A stretch of DNA of 64,000 bases from Candolleomyces eurysporus (GCA_027579435.1 JANBPK010000760.1:1-64000); one strand, 5' to 3'; positions 45,243 through 58,349 are shown, counted from the first letter of the stretch. Numbers and translations are program-made. The notes: generated by a model not told the origin, from the letters alone.

Positions 45243-46920
45243 TTACACTCCCCCACGAGTCTGGCTGGACTTCCGGTGGACTTCCAGTGGTTTTTGCCGG
45301 ACTCTGGTGGACTTTCACTGGACTTTTTACAAATTTTATAGGGAAAACAGTCCGGTGAAAGTCCGGTTGGAGTCCAGTTGGGGTCCGGTACCATAGAAAA
45401 GCGTGGACTCCCAGACTCTGTCACTAACACCGGACTGAACTGGACCGGACTGGTCCGCTGGACCACTTTTACCGGACTCCGGCACTAAAGGTCCAGTGGA
45501 ATTCCAGTGGACTTCCAGTGGAGTGCCTTCCAGATCCTTTTGACCAGACTCAAGCACCAGAAAGTCTGGTGGACCTCCAGTGGACTTCCAGTGGAATTCC
45601 GGTGGACATCCAGTGNAAAAAAGTCTGGCGGAATGCTAGTGCAGTTCTAACAAGGCCCAAATAAATGGGTAAATAAAATTCATTTATGCTAGAATTAAAT
45701 ACAAATTATTACTGCTGACTTTGAAAACAAGCCAGAATAGTTGATCACTACTGTGCAAATGCTGTTGCCCACCCAAGAGAATAACAAAAACAATCAAATC
45801 AAATAAGCAGCAATACTGTGCCAGACTGTAGGGATGCAATTGAATTTGAAACATTACATTTTGCATACCAAGAAAATAGACAACAGATAGTGTTACATGC
45901 TACCAGGTGTTACAATCCCTTGGACTTATCTCATAGACTCTCTGGTCTCTGTAGTTTCTACCTCATTTACGCCCTATGTTTGCCTTATGGTTACCTTATG
46001 TATGCTCTATGAAAATGTGCATTCAATACTCAGGCATTTGAACAGCTTAATGCTTGAATTTCAAGCTTTCAGTCTATACTCAAACAAATGGTCATTAGCA
46101 ACTTTAAGTGGTATTTGCACAGTCTTCTTTATATTCATACCAAGNGNGTTCTTCAAAGACAANCAGACCATGCCAGTGCAACTATTCAAGAAATAGATGG
46201 GGATTACAATGAAGAAGAAGGGGATATTGAGAGGGAGGAGGAGAATGAAGCAGTTGCAATAGTAGCAGTAGCACCAATTGACTAGTGCAGTTTGGTAGTA
46301 ACATTTCAGTAGAAGTCCAGTAAAAGCTCAACAGACTTATCACATACTTCAAATAATAACCAGGTTTGGTCTGTTTACTCCAAGTTGTATAACAATCTAG
46401 TAGAATTCTACCAGAAGTCCAGTGAGATTATGCACCAGTTGTAAAAATCCAGTGGAATTCCATCAGAGGTTCAGTCACTAGAGATCCACTGGAGCTCCAC
46501 TGAAAGTCCGGCGGAATTCCATCAGAGGTTCAGTCACTAGAGATTCACCAGAGCTCCACTGGAAGTCCAGCAGAATTCCAGCAGAGTTTCAGTCAAAGAA
46601 ACTCACCAGAAACTCACTGGAACTCCACTGGAAGTCCAGTGGAATTCCAGCAGAGTTTTGGTTAAAGAAACTCACCAGAAATTCACAAGACTAATGCCAA
46701 ACACATCACCGGAAATCCACCGGACTGATGCTGAACACAAACTGGACTTTCACTGGACAGGTCCCAGAAAAATACTGGACAAGTGCCAGACTCCACTGGA
46801 CTCCACTGGACTTTACCAGACATTGAATAAAAATCCTGCCTTTTAGATCAAGTCCAGTGAAAGTCCACTGGAAGTCCGCCAGACATACCGGAGTCCAGCT
46901 GGACTTGTGGGGGACTGCTA
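45243..46920. mobile_element. TIR element with dense subterminal repeats (CACTA-like, non-autonomous)
   Basis: The left end (CACTCCCCCACGAGTCTGGC) and the reverse complement of the right end (CAGTCCCCCACAAGTCCAGC) form terminal inverted repeats. AGTAC is found just outside both ends. About 400 bp on the left and 600 bp on the right are packed with variants of CCAGTGGAATTCCAGTGGAC in both orientations, the subterminal repeat pattern known from CACTA/EnSpm elements. The AT-rich middle holds a short frame ending EEEGDIEREEENEA before a stop at about 46284, perhaps a transposase tail. No complete transposase is present. Confidence 0.6.
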
Positions 46921-46949
46921 AGTACAGACAGTTATCAAGGCACGCACAG

Positions 46950-47090
46950 AATCAGAATCCGATTCTGGAGGCAAAAGCAACTCCAGAGTTGCTTTGCCAT
47001 GTGCATCGATTCTGGCTTTTTCAAGATTCCAATTCTGCCAGAATTGAAACCAGGATTGACTCCAGAATTGACTCCGAATCATAGGTCTGA
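46950..47090. repeat. palindrome-rich short repeat
   Basis: GGCAAAAGCAACTC at 46970-46983 pairs with GAGTTGCTTTGCC at 46986-46998, with one bulged A. Around it GATTCTGG and CCAGAATT motifs recur in both orientations. The structure suggests a small MITE-like or SINE-like piece directly outside the CACTA-like element. Confidence 0.4.
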
Positions 47091-48610
47091 CCCCCCCCAA
47101 TTGTCTGCAACAGACCATGCTGATGCTTCTAGGATAGTATAATGCCAAAGCTAGAAGGCTCAGAAAAGATGGACTACGGGCAGCGATGGAACAAGGTAGG
47201 TGTAGTAAATCAAATCCTGAGTCCAGGAAAGAAGCAATCAGACATAGCCAGCCACAAATGCAAAAGCAAGCAACAAATGAAACTCATCCAAACTTGAAGG
47301 CTAAATGACAACATATTCAGATACTTGCCGTCGATGTCAGGAATCCTCAGGAAGAAGACGCCATTGGATTCAGCTAGATGTGTAGACAGCGCATCAGGCT
47401 GTTTGACCATGCTTTCACCTGGTGGCTCAGCATACTTCAAAGAAAGTCCCTGGAGCAAGAATTGAGCATTCCCTTTGGACACTATGGAAGATGTGTCACT
47501 GTTGAGGGAATGTGGTGGGCTTCCACCAAATCTGCTCTTCTGTCAGAGGGCTGTGGAGAACAGCTAAAACACCTGGCCCTGGTGGAATGGTGCAATACCT
47601 GACTTCAGTTGTTGTAGTACCTTGGTGCACCATTCACATCAATTGTACCTGTCCTCCCCAATACACTAGTCATCAGTAAACCTACAATTTGCTTCCCCGC
47701 TTTTGGAAGCGCTTCCACATGCAAAAATGCATGGAAAAGCACTGGAAAATTTGAAAAGTTGGAAGCTGGCAAGCGAAGGCTGATTTGGGCAAAAAGCTCT
47801 GCCAAATTTGGTGAGGGCCTAGCCCNAAAAAAGGTCAAAAGAGGCTAAAAGCTTCAAAGCAAATTGCTGGTTTCCTGATGTACATAGTCTCCCTACCAGT
47901 TGCTTACCAGCTCCCATTGCCACTGGTTTTTTGTGTGTTTGTTCAATGAGCACATCTTAAGCAAATCAGGTGCAAGGAATGCATTTGTTTACAGTTTGTG
48001 TTCAATGTGCCTACATTGGACACATACTAAGCAAAGTTTTGGTGGTGGCAGAAGGAGGCTAGACACATGCAATGCAAATTTGAATTTGCCTAGTTTGGAC
48101 ATTTGTATTGCAGATTGTAGACAAATTCAACCCTTGCGTTTAATTTGCTTAAAATGTGCTCTTTGAACAAACCCATCAAAAACCACAGTGTGCACCACTT
48201 GGTGCACCCCTCCAGGCTGCCATCAGTCACCGTTATACCACACTCTGTTGCACCACTTTGGCCCGCAGTTGGTTACACCAGTACTTACACCAGTTCTTCT
48301 GTTATGTAATAACCCCAGTAGTATCNTTTTTTTTCTCTTAGTAACACTAGGACTGCGAACGATGACCGCAGTTCAGCACTTTGTAATGCTGAACTGCATA
48401 CTTAGTAACTTAGGACTACGGATTGACTACGGACTATGGACGATTACTTAGCTGGACTGTGTAATTACTAATGTATGCCTCAGCACGGACTGCGGCACAG
48501 TAGCATGTATAGTATATAGACAGCACAAGCTGAGTGGTAACTCCTCAGCTTGTTCTCAAGAATCTACTCTCTTGTCTACTCGTATAAACCCCTCTCCAAA
48601 GCACTAGTCC
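47091..48610. other. degenerate repeat-rich interval
   Basis: No host gene. A minus frame at 47210-47482 reads KYAEPPGESMVKQPDALSTH and SNGVFFLRIPDID, which looks like an old coding remnant without a known family. A block at 48190-48310 is similar to 49500-49600 (CACACTCTGTTGCACCACTT). Around 48330-48600 the sequence has promoter-like TATATAG and CGTATAAACC, as in an LTR. Confidence 0.35.
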
Positions 48611-48622
48611 TTTCTCTAGTGA

Positions 48623-48853
48623 ATGACCCTTGCAGTCTACACCAAGACTGAAATCGACTCGCACTATCTTATCACCTACGTTCGATGCTACTTCATCCTC
48701 AGTCCAGCAACTAAGATCTGCCTCGGATCATTCATCGTACGTAACCTTGTCGGCGACGTTATTAATGCTACACAGGGCGCTATCGAACGTCCGCCAAGTA
48801 CTCCGGAACTGGCAGCAGAGCTTGCTCTCCTCGACCAGAAATACGCAGCATGA
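48623..48853 (+). CDS. short open frame in LTR-like surroundings
   Basis: A 76-residue frame, MTLAVYTKTEIDSHYLITYV, ending LLDQKYAA. It is followed by Pro/Ser/Thr-rich frames up to 49078 (PTQTSPSQPTVAIPTPTNPL). Position behind TATA-like sequence and this composition would suit a retroelement gag remnant. I do not recognise a domain. Confidence 0.25.
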   Translation: MTLAVYTKTEIDSHYLITYVRCYFILSPATKICLGSFIVRNLVGDVINATQGAIERPPSTPELAAELALLDQKYAA

Positions 48854-49319
48854 AGCCCCGAGCTTTTGCAACAACTTTGGACGCTCACATCAACGGAAGA
48901 TCCACCTCCCCTCGTCAATTCTGTTGCTTTGACTATTGCTCATCTGCCTCACAATCAGGCCCCTACTGATTATTGTCCTGCCAAACGACGACGAGCAACA
49001 TCCGACCCAGACTTCCCCAAGCCAGCCAACAGTGGCAATACCAACCCCGACGAATCCTCTAGCTCTAACACCAACTGAAGGGAGGATAACCCCTCTCATT
49101 TTCAAAGAGAACAACAGCGACTCCGCCAATATCTCATTCCGTTTTTGGCATCTTTGCTATCACCCCTTCGAGGAGCCACCCCTCATCCACTGGGCAGTTT
49201 TCACTGCTATGAGAGCCATCAATCGCACCAATAATCCCTCCTCGTTCACCTTAGGCCGACTCTGCCTCCAGTGCAACAAGGACCTGAGCAAGCCCGTAAC
49301 ATCTTCTTTACCTGGCCAC

Positions 49320-49925
49320 CTCCCACAGCTACTGCTGAAGCGTCAATACACCAAGCTATTGCACCATTTTGATGATCATCGCTCTGATGCTGCTCCGTTT
49401 CCCTGCCACAAAATGCACCAGGCAATTACACTACTTCCCCTTACCTGACTGCCTCCCACGCCTTAAGCTAAAGCATTGATACACCAAGTTTGGCATGCAC
49501 CACATCGATAGTCCCGTTGCTTCAGTCACCATTATTACCACACTCTGTTGCACCACTTTGGCCTGCAGTTGGTTACACAGTATTTGCACCAGTTCTCACC
49601 TGCCTGCCTGCCATGGCCACTGCTGAAGCACCAATGCACCAAGCTATCTTGCACCATTTTGATCAAAATCCCAACGCTGCTCTGTTTCCCTGCCATGAAA
49701 CACACCAAGTGCTTACACTACCTCCCCCTTACCTGACTGTCTCCCATGCCTTGATCTGAAGCATCAATACACCAAGTTTCATGCCACACACCTGGCCACC
49801 TCCCATGGCCACTGCTGAAGCGCCAATAGACCAAGCTATCTTGCACCATTTTGATGATCATAGTCCTGACGCTGCTCCATTTCCCTGCCATGAAATGCAC
49901 CAGGCTTCCCCCTTACTGCACCGCT
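49320..49925. repeat. imperfect tandem repeat
   Basis: Three units start near 49326, 49615 and 49803. They share GCTGAAGCG/ACCAAT, ACCAAGCTATCTTGCACCAT and TTTCCCTGCCATGAAA-type segments. Units are about 100 bp of conserved sequence with variable spacers. The block CACACTCTGTTGCACCACTT between units 1 and 2 also occurs at 48240. Confidence 0.5.
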
Positions 49926-49984
49926 GAAGTGATATAAAATGGTGAGACTACTAACACACACAACCTAACACCTACACCAACTCT

Positions 49985-51215
49985 AAGTCGAGCCGTGCGA
50001 GGTAAGCAGTATGTATAGACCTTTGTAGTTGTGCCGCACCAAATCGGGGGTGCGAATATGGGGGGTAGTGTAGAGTATTAAGAATTTACAGATTCTCTCT
50101 CTTGTGCACACTAATTCCAGGTAATCAAGGAGTACTCGATAATCACACAGTTAACCCTAAGGTTACTTCTTTATAGCTTTGATCTTTCCTTTAACTTAGT
50201 ATCACGCCGCATGAGATAAAAGTCACAAATCCAGTCAATTGCAAACGCAAAGTAAACACNAAATAAAAACAGCAGTAATTCTCTGGGGAAAAACTATGCT
50301 AAGAGAGTCCAATATATATACTATCTGGAGCTGCGCAATCACCAGAGCATGGTAAATAGGTGTACACAAGATTTATAAATAAAGAGAGTCCAGGCCCCAG
50401 CTAGAGAGAGAGATNAAAAAGATAAAAAGAGGGTATTGGTATGCCAAGGCGCCGCCGCGCCACTCCTGCGCTCCCGCCGTGACTATTAATAGATCCTTGT
50501 TACCTTTTCTAGTATGCCAAGTGGGATGCCAAAGTTTGATCGAGGGTGGTTGGTCTACNGTTATNCCAACCGCCGCCTTNGGTNNNCNTTTGNTCGAGCC
50601 GCGTGAGGAGGAGTTGGACCTCTGTCAATTGAATAGATTTATCTTGGCAAGTTCCTTGTGACNTGCCCTCTGGNTTATCTCTTTCTGTGAATGACCTTTC
50701 TTTCAGAGTACTTTGAGTTCCTTTCTCGTGCTGCACCAGCCATCATGCTGTTTGATGTGCCGAAACCTTGCCATGCATCTCTTTATGTACTTAGGGACTC
50801 GCCCCACTGCTCTAGCACTGAATATACTCAATTAATGTGAGGCTGTGCAAGAGGTTAGGTACCTTTAGTGCCTAGAAAACCACCTCTATAGCTTTAGTAG
50901 TGAAATCACGTCATTCAGCCGCAGGGTAGGCTGTTTAATCTGAAGCGGCGCCAACCAGCTAGCTTGCTAAACCCTAATCTCGGGTATATGGTGGGCGCGC
51001 CTCTAAGTCAGCAGTCCTTGAGTAAACTCCAATTCTCGTGAACCCAAGAGTAACGCACTCTTTTGTTATCCTTTGTGCCATGCAAGTTATCTTAAGACCG
51101 GAAGGGTTTTGTAGTGTAGAGATTAAATAGACATGACCATCAATTGAATTATGAACGAAATATTCAATAAAATGGGTATTTATTCGCAAAAAAGCAAATA
51201 CGGTTGTATCAACGG
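49985..51215 (+). mobile_element. LTR-like repeat B, copy 1
   Basis: About 1.1-1.2 kb shared, inverted, with 61490-62680. The presumed LTR starts at TATTAAGAATTTAC (TGTTAAGAATTTG in the other copy) after a purine-rich ATGGGGGGTAGTG, which looks like a polypurine tract, and ends GTTGTATCA. Downstream ACGGTGTCAGAGGTGCC could be a primer-binding region. Ns cluster at 50560-50590, and many A/T changes exist between copies. No RT or integrase is linked to it here. Confidence 0.5.
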
Positions 51216-51849
51216 TGTCAGAGGTGCCAATGGGGATGAGAAACTCAAGGTGATTTCAGGAAGAGCTTGAAGTTCCTGATTAACCACAGTTGAATCTATC
51301 TAGCAATTAGACTGGGTAACTGAATCACGAATGGAATCACGTACTATGGCTGGTTCTGGGAGGACAGGTGACAGGTGATGGGTGACTGGTGCCTGAAGAC
51401 TGGTATTAGCGGGTGTCAAGTGAAACAGGTAAGGGCAGGATGAGAGAAAGATGTGCTGGAGTCAGGAGGAAATGTGTGTAGGCCACCCGTTGGTGTGACC
51501 ATGTCAACACAATGTCTTACGACCTTGTGTGAGGGTACTAGTCAACGGCAGAGACACAAATCCTCAAGGCGGGATCCCAATGAAGGGTGTTCCAACATTG
51601 GGAATGATGTGTATATGCATGTAAAATGAGGCAAGGAAAGCATTTGTGATAATGTGTTCAAAAAAAAAGTGGAAAGCCACTTAGACAGCTAACACTTATG
51701 GGTACACGCAACAGAACATGACAAACATTTATTCTGGGAGGCAAGAGATAAGGAAAGAAAGGACAAGAGCTAAAAGCTAAGAAAAAGGAAAATCAGAGCA
51801 CATCGAGCTCAAATAGGGGCATGATGTTTGTTATTATATGTATGCAAGG
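51216..51849. other. internal or flanking DNA of the LTR-like repeat
   Basis: Follows the LTR-like end; it contains GGTGACAGGTGATGGGTGACT-like short repeats near 51365. No open frame of note. Confidence 0.3.
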
Positions 51850-54425
51850 TATCTTATAAGTCCAAATGTATGTATGGTGTTACACAATGCTGCATATTTT
51901 TGTGGTTGTTTGAATAATCTGCATCAATTTCAACAGTTAATATTTCAAGTGAATGTCCAATTCTTAGTTTACATTCAAAAAAACACAGCTCTATTGTAAT
52001 AAGCTGAATGGTCTCATCAGTGTGGTTAGTGAAAGAGAAAAGAGTGTCAAGATTGAAAAAGTGTCACATAAATTGAAGTAGCTGTTGGCCAACCTTATCT
52101 GTTGTTGCAACCATGTTAAATCCTATAAAGATTGAGATCTAATTCAATAAATGATTGACTGCAATTGCTATAAGAAACAGATGAAGTACTTTTATTAAAT
52201 CTTTATTCTTATTTCCATCTTGATACTTTGTGCTTAATACTTTGCCAAAATAGTTTAGGCCACTCCACCATGAAAAGGATTGAGCTTTGTAAATATAGAT
52301 TATGTATTGTCTATGTTAAATACTCAACTCTCTCTTTAGTTTGATATAAAAAGACATACCTGAAAATTAGTTTTAACAAACAGTCTTTTTCATATATTTC
52401 TTCTAAATAGTGCAGAAATTTAACCCAGAGATGCTTTGAGCCCAAGCCATTTGCATAGCTATGGAGTCAATCAAATAACAGTGCTTCAAATGGATTAGAG
52501 TTTGCAACTGTAGCAAATGCATTCTCAAAAACAGCTCTAGTTTAGTTTAAGCCATCAACCCAGGCCAAAAGAAAGGGGCTTACTTTAACTGGCTGAAGAC
52601 TCTGTGGCTTAAGATCAGCATCAGCTCTAGTCATGTTTATGTTGAGAGCCTTATCTAGTTGCTCAGTTTGCTTAATGTTATGTTGTGGAAATTGTGTAGT
52701 GATGTCTAAAAGCTTTTTTTTAGAAACAAGACAAATTGAGCATAGATATAATTCATCTACTTCTTGTAAATTGGCCATCATGCATCTAGAATTATTTCTT
52801 CAGTAATATAAACTTTCTTTCAAAGCCAAAAGTTTATTGCTCTTCATAATTTGCAGATAGAATAAGTATTGTTAGATACAAACACCATGCAATACCATCT
52901 CTATATTTGATCCAATGCCTATTCACAGACATATTTTTGATGCTATCTAACAGCTTCTTGAAGCATTCATGCCAAACAACTTGCTTGAAATCAACAAAAG
53001 TTTTTTCTAATGCATTACTTTGATCAGAGTCTTTAGGCATTGAATCCATGAATATATCACACAAAAGCAGTGAGCAGAGGAAACATACAACTGGTAGCCA
53101 TCCTACACAGGCGTCCACCATCAAGGCTCGTTTTGGAGCCATTTCAAATTGAATAGGCAAATTAGCAAGCTTGGCATATACAGAATACCCTTTTTCACCA
53201 CCAAAGCTTGACAGCTCAGTTTTATCTGCATAGAGCAAAATACCAACAATATTACCACCATGTAGTAACTTTGACTTTTAAATTGGCTATTGATGGAAAT
53301 ACATACACTATCCAACTCTTAAACACTTATTTGCAATTTATAAAACTAGTCATATGTATAAAGTTTATTATAAGTTTGTATCCATTCCTCTTTTATAGCA
53401 TCAAATTTGAATAATTTTTAGGCATTCCACTCAATGTAAAAGTACAAGTGTTGGATTTTGTATATAGATCTTTAACCTATTTCCAGAGTAAACAACACTA
53501 AAACTCATATTCATGTTCAATGCTTTTAGAGAATACAGGAATAGTATGCCATTCATTCTATAATTAACAGGAGTTTCATGTAATCTAAATTACAATAATG
53601 AAAGCAACATACTAGTATAAAAAGATGAGCCGTCTCATTCCATGTGTTTGCAACATCCCAATAAAAATAGAAACTGAGGTGGTCGTCTCTTCCAAGGCAT
53701 TGCTGGAAAATGTCAAAAAAAAAAGTAATCTGAGCTTGGTTGAGACAGCACTTTAGTGCAAGCTTTGAGAACTCAAAGTTGGCCTGATTCTTGAATGGAT
53801 ACCAACGGTGGGTGTCAAGACTCCTATACCCCTTGGTTTTGCTCGATGCTGATGATGATAGTCTTTGAATGCATCATGCTGCAAAGGCTTGCCAGCATTC
53901 AGATAATATTTGGTATGTATATCATTTGCAGCTAAAACATGTGCTGATGCTGACTCCAATACTGCCAATGCAGCCTCAGAATGAAAGATTAATAGAGGCA
54001 AGGAATGAGCAATGTTATTAGCATCAAATACTAAGTTTTTAAGTTATACTTGTATTAAGAAGGATTAATCAATGCACTCACTGGGACNATTTTTGCACAA
54101 ATGGCAAGGCAGAGGTATGGCCAAGTGCTCATGTGTGGAATCAGTATCGGCCTTGCATGCCCACTCAGAATGTGGGGGTGCCTGTATTTGTGCAATGTTC
54201 CCATGGCTTGTAGATAAGATCTTTAGTAGCTTTACTCACAAATTAGTACACCTTGCCATGGCTCAAAAGTATAGAGTTACCTTCTCAAAGCTGCTCATCA
54301 TCTGTGATTTGTAATCTCTTTGCCAGATCTCGGTCTTGTTTGTGCTCCTCTGCTTTTTGTTTGCATACTGCCTCATGCTTGGTCAAGCTTTTGGAAGTTT
54401 TGAAACATTGTAGACATTGCATAGT
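51850..54425 (-). pseudogene. KDZ/Plavaka-type transposase relic
   Basis: Read on minus, the pieces appear in the order of an agaricomycete Plavaka-type transposase. First is a C2HC finger (MQCLQCFKTSKSLTKHEAVC) from about 54422, then a middle part (53753-54001). LYADKTELSSFGGEKGYSVY follows, then VVWHECFKKLLDSI and LILSANYEEQ (52834-53240). Next are LYLCSICLVSKKKLLDIT (52542-52781), FENAFATVANSNPFEAL, LHSYANGLGSKHLW and QDGNKNKDLIK (about 52190). Many stops and frame changes lie between. It shows the element was once autonomous and is now dead. The ends of the element cannot be placed. Confidence 0.7.
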
Positions 54426-57400
54426 GAACATTGCAAGTAAGTATTCAAGTTGTGAAGCTAAAAGAACACAGGTGGCACAGATGCAAGGGTGGAGGAAACA
54501 GTGGGACCCTAAATCAGGTGTTGAATTGTTATTTTAATATAAGCTGGCTTACCGGCACTGTTCCAATTATTTTAAGGCTCATTGCTGATAGTCTTAACAT
54601 CATAGTAGACATTTTAATGAGCACTCAACAGAGACAGTGTTGGAATGCCAGAACAGAAGTTTCTGACAAATCTGAGCAAATTCTTTAATCAATCCACATT
54701 ATATTACTCCTTACAACCTTTATAGTGCTGTCTCTTTTACACAAGTTTGGAAAAGATAGCAATATACCAGAATGCCCAAATCAAGAGCACAAGCAGAGGT
54801 ATAGAGTGAAGCATTAAAATAAATGGTTGCACCATATAAAAAATGCAGGCAGATTCTTGTACCTTTGTTTTTCAAGCAAAAAAAAAGCCTTTGAAGCCAA
54901 ACAGAAAGTAGAATGCAAAATTAAAAATCTGCTGAAACTGGATAGCATTTATGTTAAATAAAATCAAAGGCAAAAAAAAGGAGCCAATAGATGAAAAAAA
55001 ANGCCTTTGTAAGTTCAGCAGCAATTTTTTGACCATGCAGCACTATGACAAATCTGGTATGAGGCTTAGCAATTGAAAACACTGGGGCATTAAAAGAAAG
55101 AGATATTTTGAAGGTATTAAGGCTGATGGTGGATCCCATTGAGTATGTAGGCTTAGCTTCATATTTATGGTTTGTGCTAATTTGCAAGGTGTATTTGAGC
55201 TTGTAGGCTCAATTTTATAACTTTTATGGCTTGGATGGCTAATGTTTATGCCATGCATGAGGCTGTTGACTGTAAAGATGCCACACCTGTTGCACTGCTA
55301 AGCTGTAAAGCTCTTTCCAACCAGCTGCTGCAGCTTTTGGTATGACACTGGATGCGTGGTTTAATATTTCTACAAGAAATATTGTAAAAATATTTAAAAA
55401 AATATTGAGTATATTTTCAAAATATTTTTCTATGAAATAATTTCTTTTATATTTCCACACTTGTGAAAATATTTAATCATGCATCTAGTGTGATATGGTC
55501 AATAAAACTCATTAATTTTGCTAAATTGAACTTCCACAGCCATGACAGCAATTGATAATGCAACCTGGCTGCCATTTTTGGTAAAGATGTTTTCAAACTC
55601 TTGATTTTTCAAATGATAATGTATATTAAGATTTTGAAGCATTCTAGAGCACTTGCTTTACTTTTAAATTTGCATGGCTCAATGAGCCATAGATGAAGCT
55701 AAGACTTATTTTTTGGGTCAGAACTTTAGCATCAATATCTGACTACAGTTGTTTGGTTTTTTTTTTATACAATTAGTTTCTTTTGTCTACTAACCTAAAA
55801 TTTTTTCTCTATTTTTTGCCTTCTCCTTCAAAANGACAAAACAAATTTATTCTTTATGTTTTATAACACTGTTATAAACCCAATCCCAGAGCTGATTTTA
55901 CTTTTGCACATTTTATATCCCATATTAAAATTCTTATTGAAAGCTGCTTTTTAAAAGATTGCACTCTCCAAGCTCCAAAGCTGTCACCTTCTGGTGTTTG
56001 TTATGTCTCTATCTCTGCAATCAAAGATGAATTGCAAACATATGTCTAAAAATAACAAAGCAATGAAGGCATTTAGATTAGAGTAAGTTGTGTTACTTTC
56101 AGCATTTTTCACTGTTTTATCTAGCATGGTTCTCTTGGCTCAGGTCCAAGTCTGTTCACACTTAGAATTTGTTGAAGCAGTGGGCCAAGATTCATAAGGT
56201 AAATAAGCATTTTAAGAAATAGGCAATTTTATATGTCTCTTAGATAGGAAGATATAAAGATTGAGCTGTTAGGAAACACTGAATTGGGGTTTTAGAAATC
56301 CTATTTCTTAGATAGACTTGCACATAGTTAGACCTTAATCTGCTTATATGTCTCTCAAACATGGTAATATAAAATCTAGCGCAAACAGAATTAGAACTTC
56401 ATAGTTTATACGCACCATGTTCTAGGTAGAAGTTAGAGACTGAATGAGTTATATGTCTCTCAAACTAGAACATAGAAAACCAGCATAGCATGGGATGCTG
56501 AGTGAGTACGGTCAACCCTACGCTTGTATGTCTTTCAACCAGAAAAATAGAAAGACAGAGTTTGTGTAGATTAGATCTCTTATTTTTTCTCCATTCATAA
56601 GCTTATATAGAAAATTTTATTTCAATTCTAAGCATTTGATGTGGCATTCATTATATCATGTTGTGTTTTTTCTTTCAACTATAGACATATTATAGGTCAT
56701 GAATTTATCCAATATCATTGCTTTAACATTTTTTGCACCTGCTAAGCAAAAAATAAATGACAAGAATAAAATACTGCTTAGCCAAGTAGTTTTTTATTTT
56801 TGGCTTCTTAACAGGGTTTGACCTTAACAAAATTAAAATAATAAGTTCTTCAAAATTTTACTCTAGATGTATACGAAGCTAATAAATAGCTAAATATATA
56901 TTTATTTCTAAAGAAAAGATGATAAAAAAACACTAAAGAGTGTTTAATTAAGCAAAGATAGCTGAGAGTGCAGATTTTATAGTGTATGTGTATGGTGTTG
57001 AGATCTTGAATTGCAGTGGTTTATAAAAAACAATATACAACCATCTAAATATAGTATTTTACAAAAGAGCCATTGAATTGAGACAACAAAGTAGGCAGAA
57101 AGATTGCAACAAAGATGCCATAGAGGAACAAAGAGAATGTAACCCAGCATCAAAAGAGCCATAATTACCATGAAGGTAACAAATGGCAAGGTTTAAATTG
57201 AAACAAAAGCTATGCAAGTATATATCTAAGCAAAAGTGCAGATGACCTTTGCATGCTCAATAGAAAATGAACAGTGCTCAAACTCTGACACATGTTGTCA
57301 CTTACATCTGTTCCTATATTTTCATCATAATTGTTTGTCACAGTTGTCCACTTTGTCTCTTGCACATTGCCAAATAATCATATATCATATTCCAGCTAAT

Positions 57401-58349
57401 TAAAAAACAATAGACTCAATTGGCTTAAAGACAGCTCACATTTCTGTTGATCTTTGAGCTTCTATAATAAATTTGAGATTAATGAGCTAATGCTGTGCAT
57501 AGCAATGCCCCAAGACATTTTGACTTTTTGGCAGAGAATACAATGCATGATGGAGCACTTGTGCTTTTGAAAGATTGAATAAAATTAAATGTAATTGGCA
57601 CTCACCAAGAATCCATTGCAAATATAGCTGATTGTTGGACAATTTCAATTTCAATTTGGAATGCAAAAGCCTACTGCCCATCTAATTGTCACTTTTAGTC
57701 ATATTCTCATCAAGAACCTTTAACAGGCTTTCAAACTAAGCACAACATAATAGTATTTATCTATTTATTGTGTGCCACTCAAGTCAAACATCATTGATAG
57801 TCAATTGATGCTACAAGCATTCTATTTATTAGCATGGCTAATTTTGCTTTTATAATGCCAATTCTCAATTATTGTAGAATTAGCTTAATATTATAAAAAT
57901 GTAAATAACATCATCATTAAGTGTCAAATCTTTGTGATGCAAATGTTAGAAATTATTTTATTGAAACATATTTTCTAGCAATCCCAACTGCAGACACCTC
58001 ATAATTTAACCAACTCAAAGCATTCATGCTAAAAGTGTTCAGAAAAAAANTGCATGGACAAAGCAAGCCAATTATCATTTCTCTTTGAAGTAATCAGCTG
58101 CCATAAACAGTTCCATGCTCCAGCTGCCCTTGAACTTGCACATCTTTCAATCTGGCTAGTGGATAGACAGTGGGCTTTGAGGGTTAAGTGAGAAATGGTT
58201 TGGCACTAGATTTGGGTTCTTCAGTCTGGGGTGAAATATTGAATCAAAAATGGATTGGTACAAAAGTTGATACAATGCATCCTTTGTAAGCTCATTGATG
58301 CAGATTATTTAGATATAGTTGTATTTGAACTTCCATCTGTTGCATTGAT
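54426..58349. other. AT-rich, CpG-poor decayed region
   Basis: Nearly 4 kb with no supported gene. Stretches such as 55370-55460 are almost pure A/T. Short frames (54954-55187, 56977-57189, 57487-57681) have no recognisable domain. CG dinucleotides are very rare. Likely old transposon sequence beyond recognition. Confidence 0.5.
56225..56560. repeat. degenerate roughly 75-115 bp tandem repeat
   Basis: The core ATATGTCTCTCAAAC followed by an A-rich ATATAAAA-type segment appears near 56230, 56345, 56450 and, weaker (GTATGTCTTTCAACC), 56527. Confidence 0.45.

Noticed and set aside
49320..49925. CRISPR array
   Set aside because: Repeats are imperfect, long and unevenly spaced, and the sequence is eukaryotic.
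49985..51215. Complete LTR retrotransposon
   Set aside because: Only LTR-like ends are visible; no RT, RNase H or integrase lies between matching direct repeats.
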